DNA of 25,522 nt from a bacterium (GTDB lineage Bacteria; Bacillota_I; Bacilli_A; RF39; UBA660). The first letter of the stretch is position 1, and each line of letters opens with the position of its first letter. Positions 14,313 through 21,287 of this stretch are shown piece by piece. The position numbers were made by a program, and so were the translations under genes. The notes under the pieces are model-generated. The model had not been told where the DNA came from. It saw nothing but the letters and a program-made list of their open reading frames with translations, and ran no database searches. The stretch is taken from NCBI GenBank assembly GCA_029007415.1, contig JAQXHT010000039.1, positions 1-25,522 of the forward strand. The letters are read 5' to 3'.

Positions 14313-14806
14313 TAGATAAGCTAAAGGGTGTAGTAATAGAACCTAATGGAGTAGCTCATTCTTTTGGAAAATGTCGTATGACTTTAGACATTAGTGATGA
14401 TGAAACTCATGATCCTAGTTTTAAAAGAGAAGTATTAACTAAAGATTGGTTTAAAAAATATAATTATCCTTATAAAGAGAATGAAACGTTATTTAGTCAA
14501 ATACCTGATATGACTAAACTTGGTTTTTCTTTTATTATAAATCATAGTATGGTTAATCCTAGCGGAACTAATTATTACTGTTATAGTATACAAGTTGCTA
14601 AAGATTCAATACCAAATATTGGTACTTATTTTAAAAATATTTATCCTATTATAAAGGATGTTCAAGGTGTTTCTGAGCCTTGTTATGTAGAAGGAATGAT
14701 TTATGATGATGGTGAAGAAGCACTTGATGATATTATTTACGATGTAGATGAATTTTATGAACAACTTGGTATTTCTTTTGCAGATAAAAAAGGAAGAAGT
14801 CGTTAG
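14309..14806 (+). CDS. Unknown protein, paralogue A of a tandem pair
   Basis: A 165-residue soluble protein of no family I recognise. It begins with LKGVVIEPNGVAHSFGKCRM and ends with VDEFYEQLGI; between these are KDWFKKYNY and LFSQIPDMTKLGFSFIINHSM. There is no signal peptide or membrane helix. The same blocks occur in the next gene, so the two arose by tandem duplication. The start ATG overlaps the upstream stop (ATGATAG) and has GAGGTGG upstream. The position behind glycyl-tRNA synthetase and a gamma-glutamyl hydrolase gives no clear functional clue. Confidence 0.75.
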   Translation: MIDKLKGVVIEPNGVAHSFGKCRMTLDISDDETHDPSFKREVLTKDWFKKYNYPYKENETLFSQIPDMTKLGFSFIINHSMVNPSGTNYYCYSIQVAKDSIPNIGTYFKNIYPIIKDVQGVSEPCYVEGMIYDDGEEALDDIIYDVDEFYEQLGISFADKKGRSR

Positions 14807-14824
14807 TGGTAGGAGTGATAATAG

Positions 14825-15349
14825 TTGGTTGATATAGATAAAGTAAAAGGTGTTATTGTAGAGCCAAACGGTACAACTCATTCTTTTGGTCATTGTCTAA
14901 TGATACCAAAAGAGATAGAAACTACTCATGAAAAACATGAAAAGTGTTTTGAAGAAGAAATAATTGCTAGTGATTGGTGGAAAAATAGTAATGTTAATTA
15001 CGATTATAATCACTATTATTATTCACAAATAGGTAGTTTAACTAAACAAGGATTTTCTCTTATTCAAAATAATAGTTGTGTAACAAATAGGGGAAATCGT
15101 TCTATCTCATATGTGGTTGCACTTAGTGGTGAAGCACTTTCTAATCAAGAAGAATATATCAAAAGTATTTATTCAAAGATTAATGAAATAATAACTAATG
15201 AAGATAGTGCTTATTTTGAATTATCATTATATAGTGATGGTCTACCAATAATTGATATGTTAGGTGATTCGGTAGAAAAGCTAGATGAATTTTATGAACA
15301 ACTTGGTATTGAACCAGAAAAAATTGATGAAACTAGTAAACTAAAGTAG
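14825..15349 (+). CDS. Unknown protein, paralogue B of a tandem pair
   Basis: A 174-residue soluble protein paralogous to the gene before it, sharing KGVIVEPNGTTHSFGHC, then SDWWK, YYSQIGSLTKQGFSLIQNNS and LDEFYEQLGI. Its start is a TTG at 14825 with AGGAG nine bases upstream. Overall similarity to paralogue A is moderate, but 29 bp are identical near the 3' end (14745-14773 and 15282-15310), suggesting constraint or conversion. It is closed by a terminator. Function is unknown. Confidence 0.72.
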   Translation: MVDIDKVKGVIVEPNGTTHSFGHCLMIPKEIETTHEKHEKCFEEEIIASDWWKNSNVNYDYNHYYYSQIGSLTKQGFSLIQNNSCVTNRGNRSISYVVALSGEALSNQEEYIKSIYSKINEIITNEDSAYFELSLYSDGLPIIDMLGDSVEKLDEFYEQLGIEPEKIDETSKLK

Positions 15350-15359
15350 TAATAATTAC

Positions 15360-15394
15360 AAAGTCAAACTTTTTTTACGATTTTGTTTGACTTT
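15360..15394 (+). terminator. Terminator after the paralogue pair
   Basis: AAAGTCAAAC (15360-15369) pairs with GTTTGACTTT (15385-15394) around a T-rich loop. The 3' arm doubles as the -35 region of the infC promoter. Confidence 0.65.
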
Positions 15395-15415
15395 TTGACT
15401 TTTATTGCATATAAT
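15387..15415 (+). promoter_or_regulatory. Promoter of the infC-rpmI-rplT operon
   Basis: TTGACT (15387-15392) and TATAAT (15410-15415) are 17 bp apart, a near-consensus strong promoter placed directly upstream of the L20-type leader. Confidence 0.8.
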
Positions 15416-15421
15416 ATTAGC

Positions 15422-15550
15422 AGTTAAAGAAAAGGAAAGAGATTTTTATCCACCTGATTAGCCCTATAGAGGCGATAGGTCAAAAGCCAGCATATTAATC
15501 TTAATAAGGGTGTATTGGTTTTTAAGTGGATAAATATTTATCCACTTTTC
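15422..15550 (+). promoter_or_regulatory. L20-type ribosomal protein leader with transcription attenuator
   Basis: Between the promoter and infC lies a structured leader as in other Firmicutes infC-rpmI-rplT operons, where free L20 binds and favours termination. A terminator hairpin is visible: AAGTGGATAAA (15524-15534) with TTTATCCACTT (15537-15547), then T-rich sequence. An upstream copy of TTTATCCAC (15445-15453) can pair instead with GTGGATAAA (15526-15534), which would be the antiterminator. Between the two arms lies the stretch containing TGATTAGCCCTATAGAGGCG, which I associate with the L20-binding region. The alternative pairing is seen directly; L20 control is by analogy. Confidence 0.8.
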
Positions 15551-15569
15551 TTAATTTATGGAGGTGTTA

Positions 15570-16103
15570 ATTATCGCAAAAGATAAGAACAGTCTAATGA
15601 TTAATGATGAGATTAGAGCCAAGGAAGTATTAGTTATTGGTCCAAATGGAGAACAAGTAGGAATTAAATCAATAAGCGATGCTAGAACACTAGCTAACTA
15701 TGCCAATCTTGATTTAGTACTTATGAATCCAAATGGTAATCCACCTGTTTGTAAGGTAATGGATTATAATAAGTATCGTTATGAAAGACAAAAGAAAGAA
15801 AAAGATGCTTTAAAAAAACAAAGAGCCAGTCAAGCAGAGTTAAAAGAATTTCGTTTGTCTCCTGTAATTGATGTAGGAGATTTCGAGACAAAATTAAGAA
15901 ATGCTATTAAATACCTTAAAAAAGGAGATAAGATAAAACTTAGTATTCGTTTTAAAGGTAGACAAATGGCACATACTGAACTTGGTAAAGAGGTCTTAGA
16001 GCGTTTTGCAGAAAGAGCAAGTGAATTTGCTGAGGTAGCAGAAAGTGCAAAATTAGACGGTCGTAATATGACGATGATGTTAGTACCAAAAAAAGATAAG
16101 TAG
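15570..16103 (+). CDS. infC: Translation initiation factor IF-3
   Basis: A 177-residue factor that keeps 30S subunits free and checks the start codon and initiator tRNA. The N-terminal domain shows INDEIRAKEVLVIGPNGEQVG, then LDLVLMNPNGNPPVCKVMDY; the linker is a Lys-rich helix; and the C-terminal domain has KEFRLSPVIDVGDFETKL and IRFKGRQMAHTELG. GGAGGTG (15560-15566) sits just before ATT at 15570, so the start is the rare AUU codon, giving a MIAKD N-terminus as in Bacillus. The in-frame ATG at 15558 overlaps the ribosome site and is not credible. AUU starts in infC are known to allow IF-3 to limit its own synthesis. Confidence 0.93.
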   Translation: MIAKDKNSLMINDEIRAKEVLVIGPNGEQVGIKSISDARTLANYANLDLVLMNPNGNPPVCKVMDYNKYRYERQKKEKDALKKQRASQAELKEFRLSPVIDVGDFETKLRNAIKYLKKGDKIKLSIRFKGRQMAHTELGKEVLERFAERASEFAEVAESAKLDGRNMTMMLVPKKDK

Positions 16104-16115
16104 GAGGAATAAATT

Positions 16116-16301
16116 ATGCCAAAAATTAAAACACATAAGGGAACAGCAAAAGTAGTCAAAAAACGTAAAAATGATATCAAAATTGGACGTCCAGGAAGTC
16201 GTCACAATACTGGTTACAAACCAGCTAGTGCAAATCGTAAAAATAGAAAAGGATCTAACTTAAGTAAAGCAGATCAAAATCGTTTAAAGAATGTTCTTTA
16301 A
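16116..16301 (+). CDS. rpmI: 50S ribosomal protein bL35
   Basis: A 61-residue basic protein with the usual bL35 N-terminus (MPKIKTHKGTAKVVKKRKND) and a Lys/Arg-rich C-terminus (NRKNRKGSNLSKADQNRLKN). It lies between infC and rplT, its standard place, with GGAGGA before the ATG. Confidence 0.95.
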   Translation: MPKIKTHKGTAKVVKKRKNDIKIGRPGSRHNTGYKPASANRKNRKGSNLSKADQNRLKNVL

Positions 16302-16324
16302 AATGAGATGAAGGAGGAGAAAGT

Positions 16325-16855
16325 ATGGCAAGAGTAAAGAATGGAGCAACAACAAAAGCTCGTCATAAAAAAGTATTAAAACAAGCAAAAGGATATTTTG
16401 GAAGTAAGCATAGATTATATAAGACAGCTAAAGAACAATTAATGCATTCAGGACAATATGCTTTCCGTGATAGAAAACAAAAGAAAAGAGAATTCAGAAA
16501 ACTTTGGATTACTCGTATCAACGCAGCATGTCGTTTAAATGATATTAGTTATTCAAAATTCATCAATGGATTAACTAAAAATGGAATAGAAGTTAACCGT
16601 AAGATGTTATCAGAAATAGCAATTAATGATCCTAAAGCATTTACAGAATTAGTTAATGTTGCTAAAGGAGAAAAGAAAGTAGCTACTACAAAAACAACAG
16701 CTAAGAAAGAAGAAACAAAAAAAGAAGAAGTAAAAACTGAAACTGTAGATTATGATAAGATGACAGTAGCAGAATTAAAAGAAGTAGCAAAAGAAAAAAA
16801 TATTTCTGTAACAGGACTTAAAAAAGCTGAAATCATTGCAGAATTGAATAAATAA
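16325..16855 (+). CDS. rplT: 50S ribosomal protein bL20 with an extra C-terminal HeH/SAP-like module
   Basis: Residues 1-117 are a normal bL20 (MARVKNGATTKARHKKVLKQ, RDRKQKKREFRKLWITRINA), an early 50S assembly protein and in this phylum the repressor of its own operon through the leader. The family usually ends near residue 118; here a Lys/Glu/Thr-rich linker (about 118-142) leads to a helix-turn-helix module (about 146-175) with MTVAELKEVAKEKNISVTG and LKKAEIIAEL, the pattern of HeH/LEM, SAP and Rho-N nucleic-acid-binding domains. The same tail ends ribosomal protein S2 in this window. Sequence of the tail was seen directly; the domain family and any RNA or DNA binding are inferred. Confidence 0.95.
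   Translation: MARVKNGATTKARHKKVLKQAKGYFGSKHRLYKTAKEQLMHSGQYAFRDRKQKKREFRKLWITRINAACRLNDISYSKFINGLTKNGIEVNRKMLSEIAINDPKAFTELVNVAKGEKKVATTKTTAKKEETKKEEVKTETVDYDKMTVAELKEVAKEKNISVTGLKKAEIIAELNK
16721..16837 (+). repeat. Duplicated tail-coding segment, copy in rplT
   Basis: These 117 bp match 17737-17853 in rpsB at 109 positions by eye (about 93%) in the same reading frame. They encode the end of the acidic/basic linker and most of the HeH/SAP-like module. Confidence 0.85.
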
Positions 16856-16871
16856 ACATATTTTGGAATTA

Positions 16872-16901
16872 GATTGCCTAGTGCCAGAAATGGTGGTAGT
16901 C
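16872..16901 (+). promoter_or_regulatory. Structured hairpin in the rplT-rpsB spacer, candidate rpsB leader element
   Basis: GATTGCC (16872-16878) pairs with GGTAGTC (16895-16901) with two G-T pairs; after a four-base bulge, GCCA (16883-16886) pairs with TGGT (16891-16894) closing a GAAA tetraloop. No T-run follows, so it is not a terminator. It could be a protein-binding leader for rpsB or a processing site. Confidence 0.45.
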
Positions 16902-16947
16902 TTTAGAACAAAATAGAAGATATTAAAAACGAAAAGGAGAAATTAAT

Positions 16948-17871
16948 ATGACAGTTGTATCAATGAATTATTTATTAGAAGCAGGTGTTCATTTCGGACA
17001 TCAAAAGAGAAGATGGAATCCTAAGATGAAGGAATACATCTACACTACAAGAGATGATATTTATATTATCGATTTACAAAAAACAGCTAAATGTATGGAA
17101 AAAGCTTATGCAGCATTAAAAGAAATAGCTGAAAATGATGGAAAGGTTTTATTTGTAGGTACAAAGAAACAAGCTCAAGAAGCAGCTGAAGAAAATGCTA
17201 CTCGTACAAATATGTATTTCATCAATGAACGTTGGTTAGGTGGAACTTTAACAAACTTTAAAACTATCAAATCAAGAATCAGAAGAATGGAAGAAATCGA
17301 AAAGATGGAAACTGATGGAACATTTGATTTACTTCCTAAGAAAGAAGTAGCAGGACTTAGAAAAGAATACGAAAAGTTAAATAAAAACTTACGTGGTATT
17401 CGTGAGATGAAAAAAATTCCTGATGCTTTAATTATCGTAGATCCAAGAAAAGAAGAAATAGCTATTAAAGAAGCAAGAATTTTAGGAATCCCAGTATTCG
17501 GTATTGTAGATACTAACTGTGATCCTGATATGGTTGATTATGTAATTCCTGGAAACGATGATGCCGTTCGTTCAGTAAAATTAGTAATCGGAGCATTAAC
17601 TAATGCTATTGCAGAAGCTAATGGTAATGAAGTAATTGATTATGTTTCTGAAGATGATAAAGCAAAAGATGCTAAGAGAAAAGAAAAAATGGCTGAAAAG
17701 ACTGCTCAAGTAAAAACAGAAGCTAAAGAAGAAAAAAAAGAAGAAGTAAAGACTGAAACTGTAGATTATGATAAAATGACAGTAGCAGAATTAAAAGATT
17801 TAGCTAAAGAAAAAAATATTTCTGTAGCAGGACTTAAAAAAGCTGAAATTATCGAAAAATTAGCAGCTTAA
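16948..17871 (+). CDS. rpsB: 30S ribosomal protein uS2 with an extra C-terminal HeH/SAP-like module
   Basis: Residues 1-232 form a normal uS2 (MNYLLEAGVHFGHQKRRWNP, KAYAALKEIAENDGKVLFVG, NERWLGGTLTNFKTI, ALIIVDPRKEEIAIKEA), which sits on the 30S head-body junction. After about residue 235 a charged linker rich in Lys and Glu leads to a module (about 273-305) with MTVAELKDLAKEKNISVAG and LKKAEIIEKL, nearly the same as the rplT tail. At 307 residues it is longer than the usual 230-260. GGAG precedes the ATG. It is followed by tsf as in nearly all bacteria; direct linkage to rplT is unusual. Confidence 0.95.
   Translation: MTVVSMNYLLEAGVHFGHQKRRWNPKMKEYIYTTRDDIYIIDLQKTAKCMEKAYAALKEIAENDGKVLFVGTKKQAQEAAEENATRTNMYFINERWLGGTLTNFKTIKSRIRRMEEIEKMETDGTFDLLPKKEVAGLRKEYEKLNKNLRGIREMKKIPDALIIVDPRKEEIAIKEARILGIPVFGIVDTNCDPDMVDYVIPGNDDAVRSVKLVIGALTNAIAEANGNEVIDYVSEDDKAKDAKRKEKMAEKTAQVKTEAKEEKKEEVKTETVDYDKMTVAELKDLAKEKNISVAGLKKAEIIEKLAA
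17737..17853 (+). repeat. Duplicated tail-coding segment, copy in rpsB
   Basis: This copy is about 93% identical over 117 bp to 16721-16837 in rplT. The match stops within the last few codons before each stop. Confidence 0.85.
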
Positions 17872-17912
17872 TTATGATAATCAATTATTTACTATAGAAA
17901 GAGGAATTTATT

Positions 17913-18791
17913 ATGTTTAAAGCAAGTGATGTAAAAGAACTAAGAGATAAAACTGGTGCTGGAATGCTTGATTGTAAGAAAGCACTAGAAGCTACTAATG
18001 GTAATATGACCGAAGCTGTTGACTGGTTAAGAGAAAAAGGAATCAGTAAAGCTGAAAAGAAAGCTAGTCGTGTAGCAGCTGAAGGACTTTGTAAAATAGT
18101 TACTGACGGTAATAAAGCAGTTATTCTAGAAGTAAATTCAGAAACAGACTTTGTTGCTAAAAATGAAGAATTTACAAACTTTGTTGATTACTTAGCTAAC
18201 ACAATCTTAGCTAATGACTTAAAGACTCATGAAGAAGTATTAGCATTCAACGATAATGGAGAAACAATTGAAAACAAATTAGTTGCTTTAACTGCAAAAA
18301 TTGGTGAAAAATTATCTTTCCGTCGTCATGAATTAGTTACTAAGAATGATAATGAAGTATTTGGAAGCTATTTACATATGGGTGGAAGAATTGGTGCATT
18401 AGTAGTTCTTGCTAATACTAATGAAGAAGTAGCAAAAGATGTTGCAATGCACGTTGCTGCTATGGCACCAGTTTGTGCTACTAGAAGTGATGTACCAGCT
18501 GATATGGTTGATCATGAAAGTAAAGTAATTAAAGAACAAGTTATGAATGAAGGTAAACCAGCTGATATAGCAGAAAAAATGGTAACTGGAAGACTTAACA
18601 AATTCTATAAAGAAATTTGTCTTGAAGAACAAGAATTTATTAAAGATTCAAGTGTAAATGTAGGTACATTTGTTAAAAACAATGGTGGATCAATCGTTTC
18701 AATGGTTCGTTATGCTGTAGGTGAAGGAATTGAGAAAAAAGAAGAGAACTTTGCTGATGAAGTAATGAGCCAAATAAATGGTACAAAATAA
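17913..18791 (+). CDS. tsf: Elongation factor Ts
   Basis: A 292-residue nucleotide exchange factor for EF-Tu. The N-terminal UBA-like domain is typical (VKELRDKTGAGMLDCKKALE, then WLREKGISKAEKKASRVAAE), followed by the core with EVNSETDFVAKNEEF and GRIGALVVL and the C-terminal CLEEQEFIKDSSVNVGTFVK segment. It lies 41 bases after rpsB with GAGGAA before the ATG and is closed by a long hairpin terminator. Confidence 0.97.
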   Translation: MFKASDVKELRDKTGAGMLDCKKALEATNGNMTEAVDWLREKGISKAEKKASRVAAEGLCKIVTDGNKAVILEVNSETDFVAKNEEFTNFVDYLANTILANDLKTHEEVLAFNDNGETIENKLVALTAKIGEKLSFRRHELVTKNDNEVFGSYLHMGGRIGALVVLANTNEEVAKDVAMHVAAMAPVCATRSDVPADMVDHESKVIKEQVMNEGKPADIAEKMVTGRLNKFYKEICLEEQEFIKDSSVNVGTFVKNNGGSIVSMVRYAVGEGIEKKEENFADEVMSQINGTK

Positions 18792-18808
18792 TTAATAATT
18801 GATATACC

Positions 18809-18845
18809 AAATAGTACTGATTAAAAAAATCAGTACTATTTTAGT
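18809..18845 (+). terminator. Terminator after tsf
   Basis: AAATAGTACTGATT (18809-18822) pairs perfectly with AATCAGTACTATTT (18828-18841) around five A, with a short T-rich tail. It separates the rpsB-tsf unit from typA. Confidence 0.8.
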
Positions 18846-18853
18846 ATAATCGC

Positions 18854-18882
18854 TAGTAATTATTAAAAAATTATGTTATAAT
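18854..18882 (+). promoter_or_regulatory. Extended -10 promoter of typA
   Basis: TGTTATAAT (18874-18882) is a perfect extended -10; the -35 at 17 bp (TAGTAA, 18854-18859) is weak, as is common for extended -10 promoters. Confidence 0.65.
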
Positions 18883-18910
18883 TTAGAACGTATTTTGGAG
18901 TGTGATATAT

Positions 18911-20725
18911 ATGAAAAAAAGAAACATAGCAATTATTGCGCACGTTGACCATGGAAAAACAACTCTTGTTGATGGAATCTTAAAAACATCAGGAATGTTT
19001 AGAGATAATGAAGATGTAAGTAACGTTTCAATGGATTCAAATGCTCTAGAAAGAGAACGTGGTATTACAATTCTTGCTAAAACAACTGCTCTTGACTATA
19101 AAGATTATCGTATCAATATCTTAGATACCCCAGGACATGCTGACTTTGGTGGGGAAGTTGAACGTATTATGAATATGGTTGATGGCGTATTATTAGTAGT
19201 GGATGCTTATGAAGGGGCAATGCCACAGACTAGATTTGTTTTAAAGAAAGCTTTAGAAGCAAAAGTAAAACCCATCGTTGTTATTAACAAAGTAGATAAG
19301 CCAAGTGCCCGTTGTTCTAAAGTAGTAGATGAAGTTTTAGACTTATTTATCGAATTAGGTGCTGATGAAAGTCAATTAGAATTTCCAGTTGTTTATGCTA
19401 GTGCTTTAAATGAAACTTGTAGTTTAAGTGATGATATTTCTACTCAAAAACCAGGCTTTGAACCATTACTTGATTTAATCATTAGTGAAATACCAGCTCC
19501 GACAGGAGATAATACCAAATCATTACAATTCCAACCAGCTTTATTAGATTACAACGAATTTGTTGGAAGAATTGGAATTGGTCGTGTTCATAATGGTGAA
19601 ATTCATACAGGTGAAATGGTTAATTGTGTTAGATTAGATGGTAGTACTAAAGCTTTCCGTATTCAAAAACTATTTGGTTACTACGGTTATAGTAGAATAG
19701 AAATAGACCATGCTGAAGCTGGAGATATTGTTGCCATTGCTGGACTTGCTGATATCTCTGTTGGTGAAACAATCTGTTCTCAAGGACAAGTTTTACCATT
19801 ACCAATCTTACATATTGATGAACCAACACTACAAATGACTTTTGGTGCTAATACTTCACCATTCGTAGGACGTGATGGTAAATTAGTTACTGCTCGTAAG
19901 ATTGAAGAGAGACTTTTAAAAGAAACGCAAAAAGATGTAAGTTTAAAAGTTGAGACAGCTACTAATGACAGTTTCTTAGTATCTGGTCGTGGAGAATTAC
20001 ATTTAGGAATATTAATTGAAAATATGAGACGTGAGGGCTTTGAACTTCAAGTATCTAAACCTAAGGTAATTATTAAAGAAATTGATGGTGTTAAATATGA
20101 ACCATGGGAAGATTTGCAAATCGAAGTACCAGAAGACTGTGTTGGTTCCGTAATTGAACAATTAGGACTACGTGGAGCTAAACTACTTAATATGGAAAAC
20201 TTTGAAAATCAATCAAGATTAACTTATAAAGTACCATCTCGTGGTTTATTAGGATTTATGACTGATTTCATGACAATGACTAAAGGTTATGGAATTATCA
20301 ATCATACTTTTGCTTCTTATGAACCATATGAAAGTGTTGAAATTGGTGAAAGAAAACTTGGTGTTTTAGTATCAGTTGATAGTGGACAAGCTACTGCTTA
20401 TTCAATTGGAAACTTAGAAGATCGTGGTATTATGTTTATTGAACCAGGTCGTGAAGTTTATGAAGGAATGATTATTGGTGAATGTAATAGAGATAACGAC
20501 CTTGCTGTTAATGTTACTAAAGGAAAACAATTAACTAACACAAGAGCAGCTGGAAGTGACCACACAGTAGTTTTAAAAAGACCTCGTCCAATTACTTTGG
20601 AATATGCTCTTGACTATATTAACTCTGATGAATTAATCGAAGTAACACCAAATAATATCAGACTTCGTAAGAAAATCTTAAATACTGAAGAAAGAAAGAA
20701 ATTTGATGCTAAAAAGAAAAAATAG
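18911..20725 (+). CDS. typA: Ribosome-associated GTPase TypA/BipA
   Basis: A 604-residue EF-G-like translational GTPase that acts on ribosomes under cold or stress and in 50S assembly. G1 is AHVDHGKTT, switch I RERGITILAKT, G3 DTPGHADFGGEVERI, G4 NKVDKPSARC, and G5 lies in PVVYASALN. Domain III shows SGRGELHLGILIENMRREG, and the TypA-specific C-terminal part has RAAGSDHTVVLKRP and a basic tail. The length matches the family (about 610). ATG at 18911 is chosen with TGGAG ten bases upstream; an in-frame GTG at 18902 lies too close to that site. It is a single-gene unit with its own promoter and terminator. Confidence 0.96.
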   Translation: MKKRNIAIIAHVDHGKTTLVDGILKTSGMFRDNEDVSNVSMDSNALERERGITILAKTTALDYKDYRINILDTPGHADFGGEVERIMNMVDGVLLVVDAYEGAMPQTRFVLKKALEAKVKPIVVINKVDKPSARCSKVVDEVLDLFIELGADESQLEFPVVYASALNETCSLSDDISTQKPGFEPLLDLIISEIPAPTGDNTKSLQFQPALLDYNEFVGRIGIGRVHNGEIHTGEMVNCVRLDGSTKAFRIQKLFGYYGYSRIEIDHAEAGDIVAIAGLADISVGETICSQGQVLPLPILHIDEPTLQMTFGANTSPFVGRDGKLVTARKIEERLLKETQKDVSLKVETATNDSFLVSGRGELHLGILIENMRREGFELQVSKPKVIIKEIDGVKYEPWEDLQIEVPEDCVGSVIEQLGLRGAKLLNMENFENQSRLTYKVPSRGLLGFMTDFMTMTKGYGIINHTFASYEPYESVEIGERKLGVLVSVDSGQATAYSIGNLEDRGIMFIEPGREVYEGMIIGECNRDNDLAVNVTKGKQLTNTRAAGSDHTVVLKRPRPITLEYALDYINSDELIEVTPNNIRLRKKILNTEERKKFDAKKKK

Positions 20726-20750
20726 GACTTTAACTTAAATCCTATTTTTT
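20717..20750. terminator. Bidirectional terminator between typA and the thioredoxin-like lipoprotein gene
   Basis: AAAAAATAGGA (20717-20727) and TCCTATTTTTT (20740-20750) form an 11-bp stem with an A run on one side and a T run on the other, so it can stop transcription from both convergent genes. The stem includes the typA stop codon. Confidence 0.8.
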
Positions 20751-20756
20751 TTGTCT

Positions 20757-21176
20757 TTAATTTTTTATATATTTGGCATCTTTTAGCTTATTGTAGATTT
20801 CTTTGTTACTGACAGCTCCAACAATCTTGTTCATGACTTCTTCATTTCCTTTTTTAAAGAAACAAACAGTTGGAGTTCCCGAAACTTCAGTTATTTCATA
20901 TAACTTATTTTTTTCTTCCTCTGTTAGATTGGAAAGATTAATTGAATAACCAGTTAAATCATAATCGCCTAAAACAGTTCTAAATCGGGGAGAAAATTCT
21001 TCACAATGTGAACAACCAGTTTGTATAATTTCTAAAATAAACGTCTCCTTATTTTCAATCTTATTCTGTAAAGTAGTAAAGTCAATTTCCTTTACCGTAT
21101 TTAAATTATTCTTACAACCAGTAAGAAATAAAACACCTACTAATATAACCAAAAAGATGATTTTCTTTTTATTCAT
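20757..21176 (-). CDS. Thioredoxin-like lipoprotein
   Basis: A 139-residue membrane-anchored redox protein. A lipobox ends its signal peptide (VLFLTGC, lipidated Cys21). The thioredoxin fold follows, with the CxxC site TGCSHC (Cys55, Cys58) and a cis-proline at Pro102 in SGTPTV, then a final helix (AVSNKEIYNKL). It should reduce or oxidise cysteines of surface proteins on the outer face of the membrane. The neighbouring surface protein (22844-24661) has several cysteines, including Cys87 and Cys112, and could be a client, which is inference. GAGGTG precedes the ATG, and the gene is divergent from the envelope operon. Confidence 0.88.
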   Translation of the reverse strand: MNKKKIIFLVILVGVLFLTGCKNNLNTVKEIDFTTLQNKIENKETFILEIIQTGCSHCEEFSPRFRTVLGDYDLTGYSINLSNLTEEEKNKLYEITEVSGTPTVCFFKKGNEEVMNKIVGAVSNKEIYNKLKDAKYIKN

Positions 21177-21195
21177 TTATTACACCTCACAAGTA

Positions 21196-21225
21196 ATTAT
21201 AACAACCAAAAATACTATTTGTAAA
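21196..21225 (-). promoter_or_regulatory. Promoter of the thioredoxin-like lipoprotein gene
   Basis: On the minus strand TTTACA (21220-21225) and TATAAT (21196-21201) are 18 bp apart, with TGT before the -10 making it extended. The -35 lies in the palindrome at 21219-21235. Confidence 0.7.
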
Positions 21226-21235
21226 TAATTTACAA
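21219..21235. promoter_or_regulatory. 17-bp perfect palindrome, candidate shared operator
   Basis: TTGTAAATAATTTACAA is an exact inverted repeat (8-1-8) and contains the -35 boxes of both divergent promoters. The inner 7-1-7 layout with a central AAT-N-ATT recalls Fur/PerR/Zur boxes, but the outer bases differ, so the regulator is unknown. Confidence 0.55.
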
Positions 21236-21257
21236 CTTAAAATATTTTTGCTATACT
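21229..21257 (+). promoter_or_regulatory. Promoter of the envelope/sortase operon
   Basis: TTTACA (21229-21234) and TATACT (21252-21257) are 17 bp apart. The -35 lies within the shared palindrome. Confidence 0.7.
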
Positions 21258-21287
21258 AAAAATGATAATAATAAGGGGTGTGATAGT

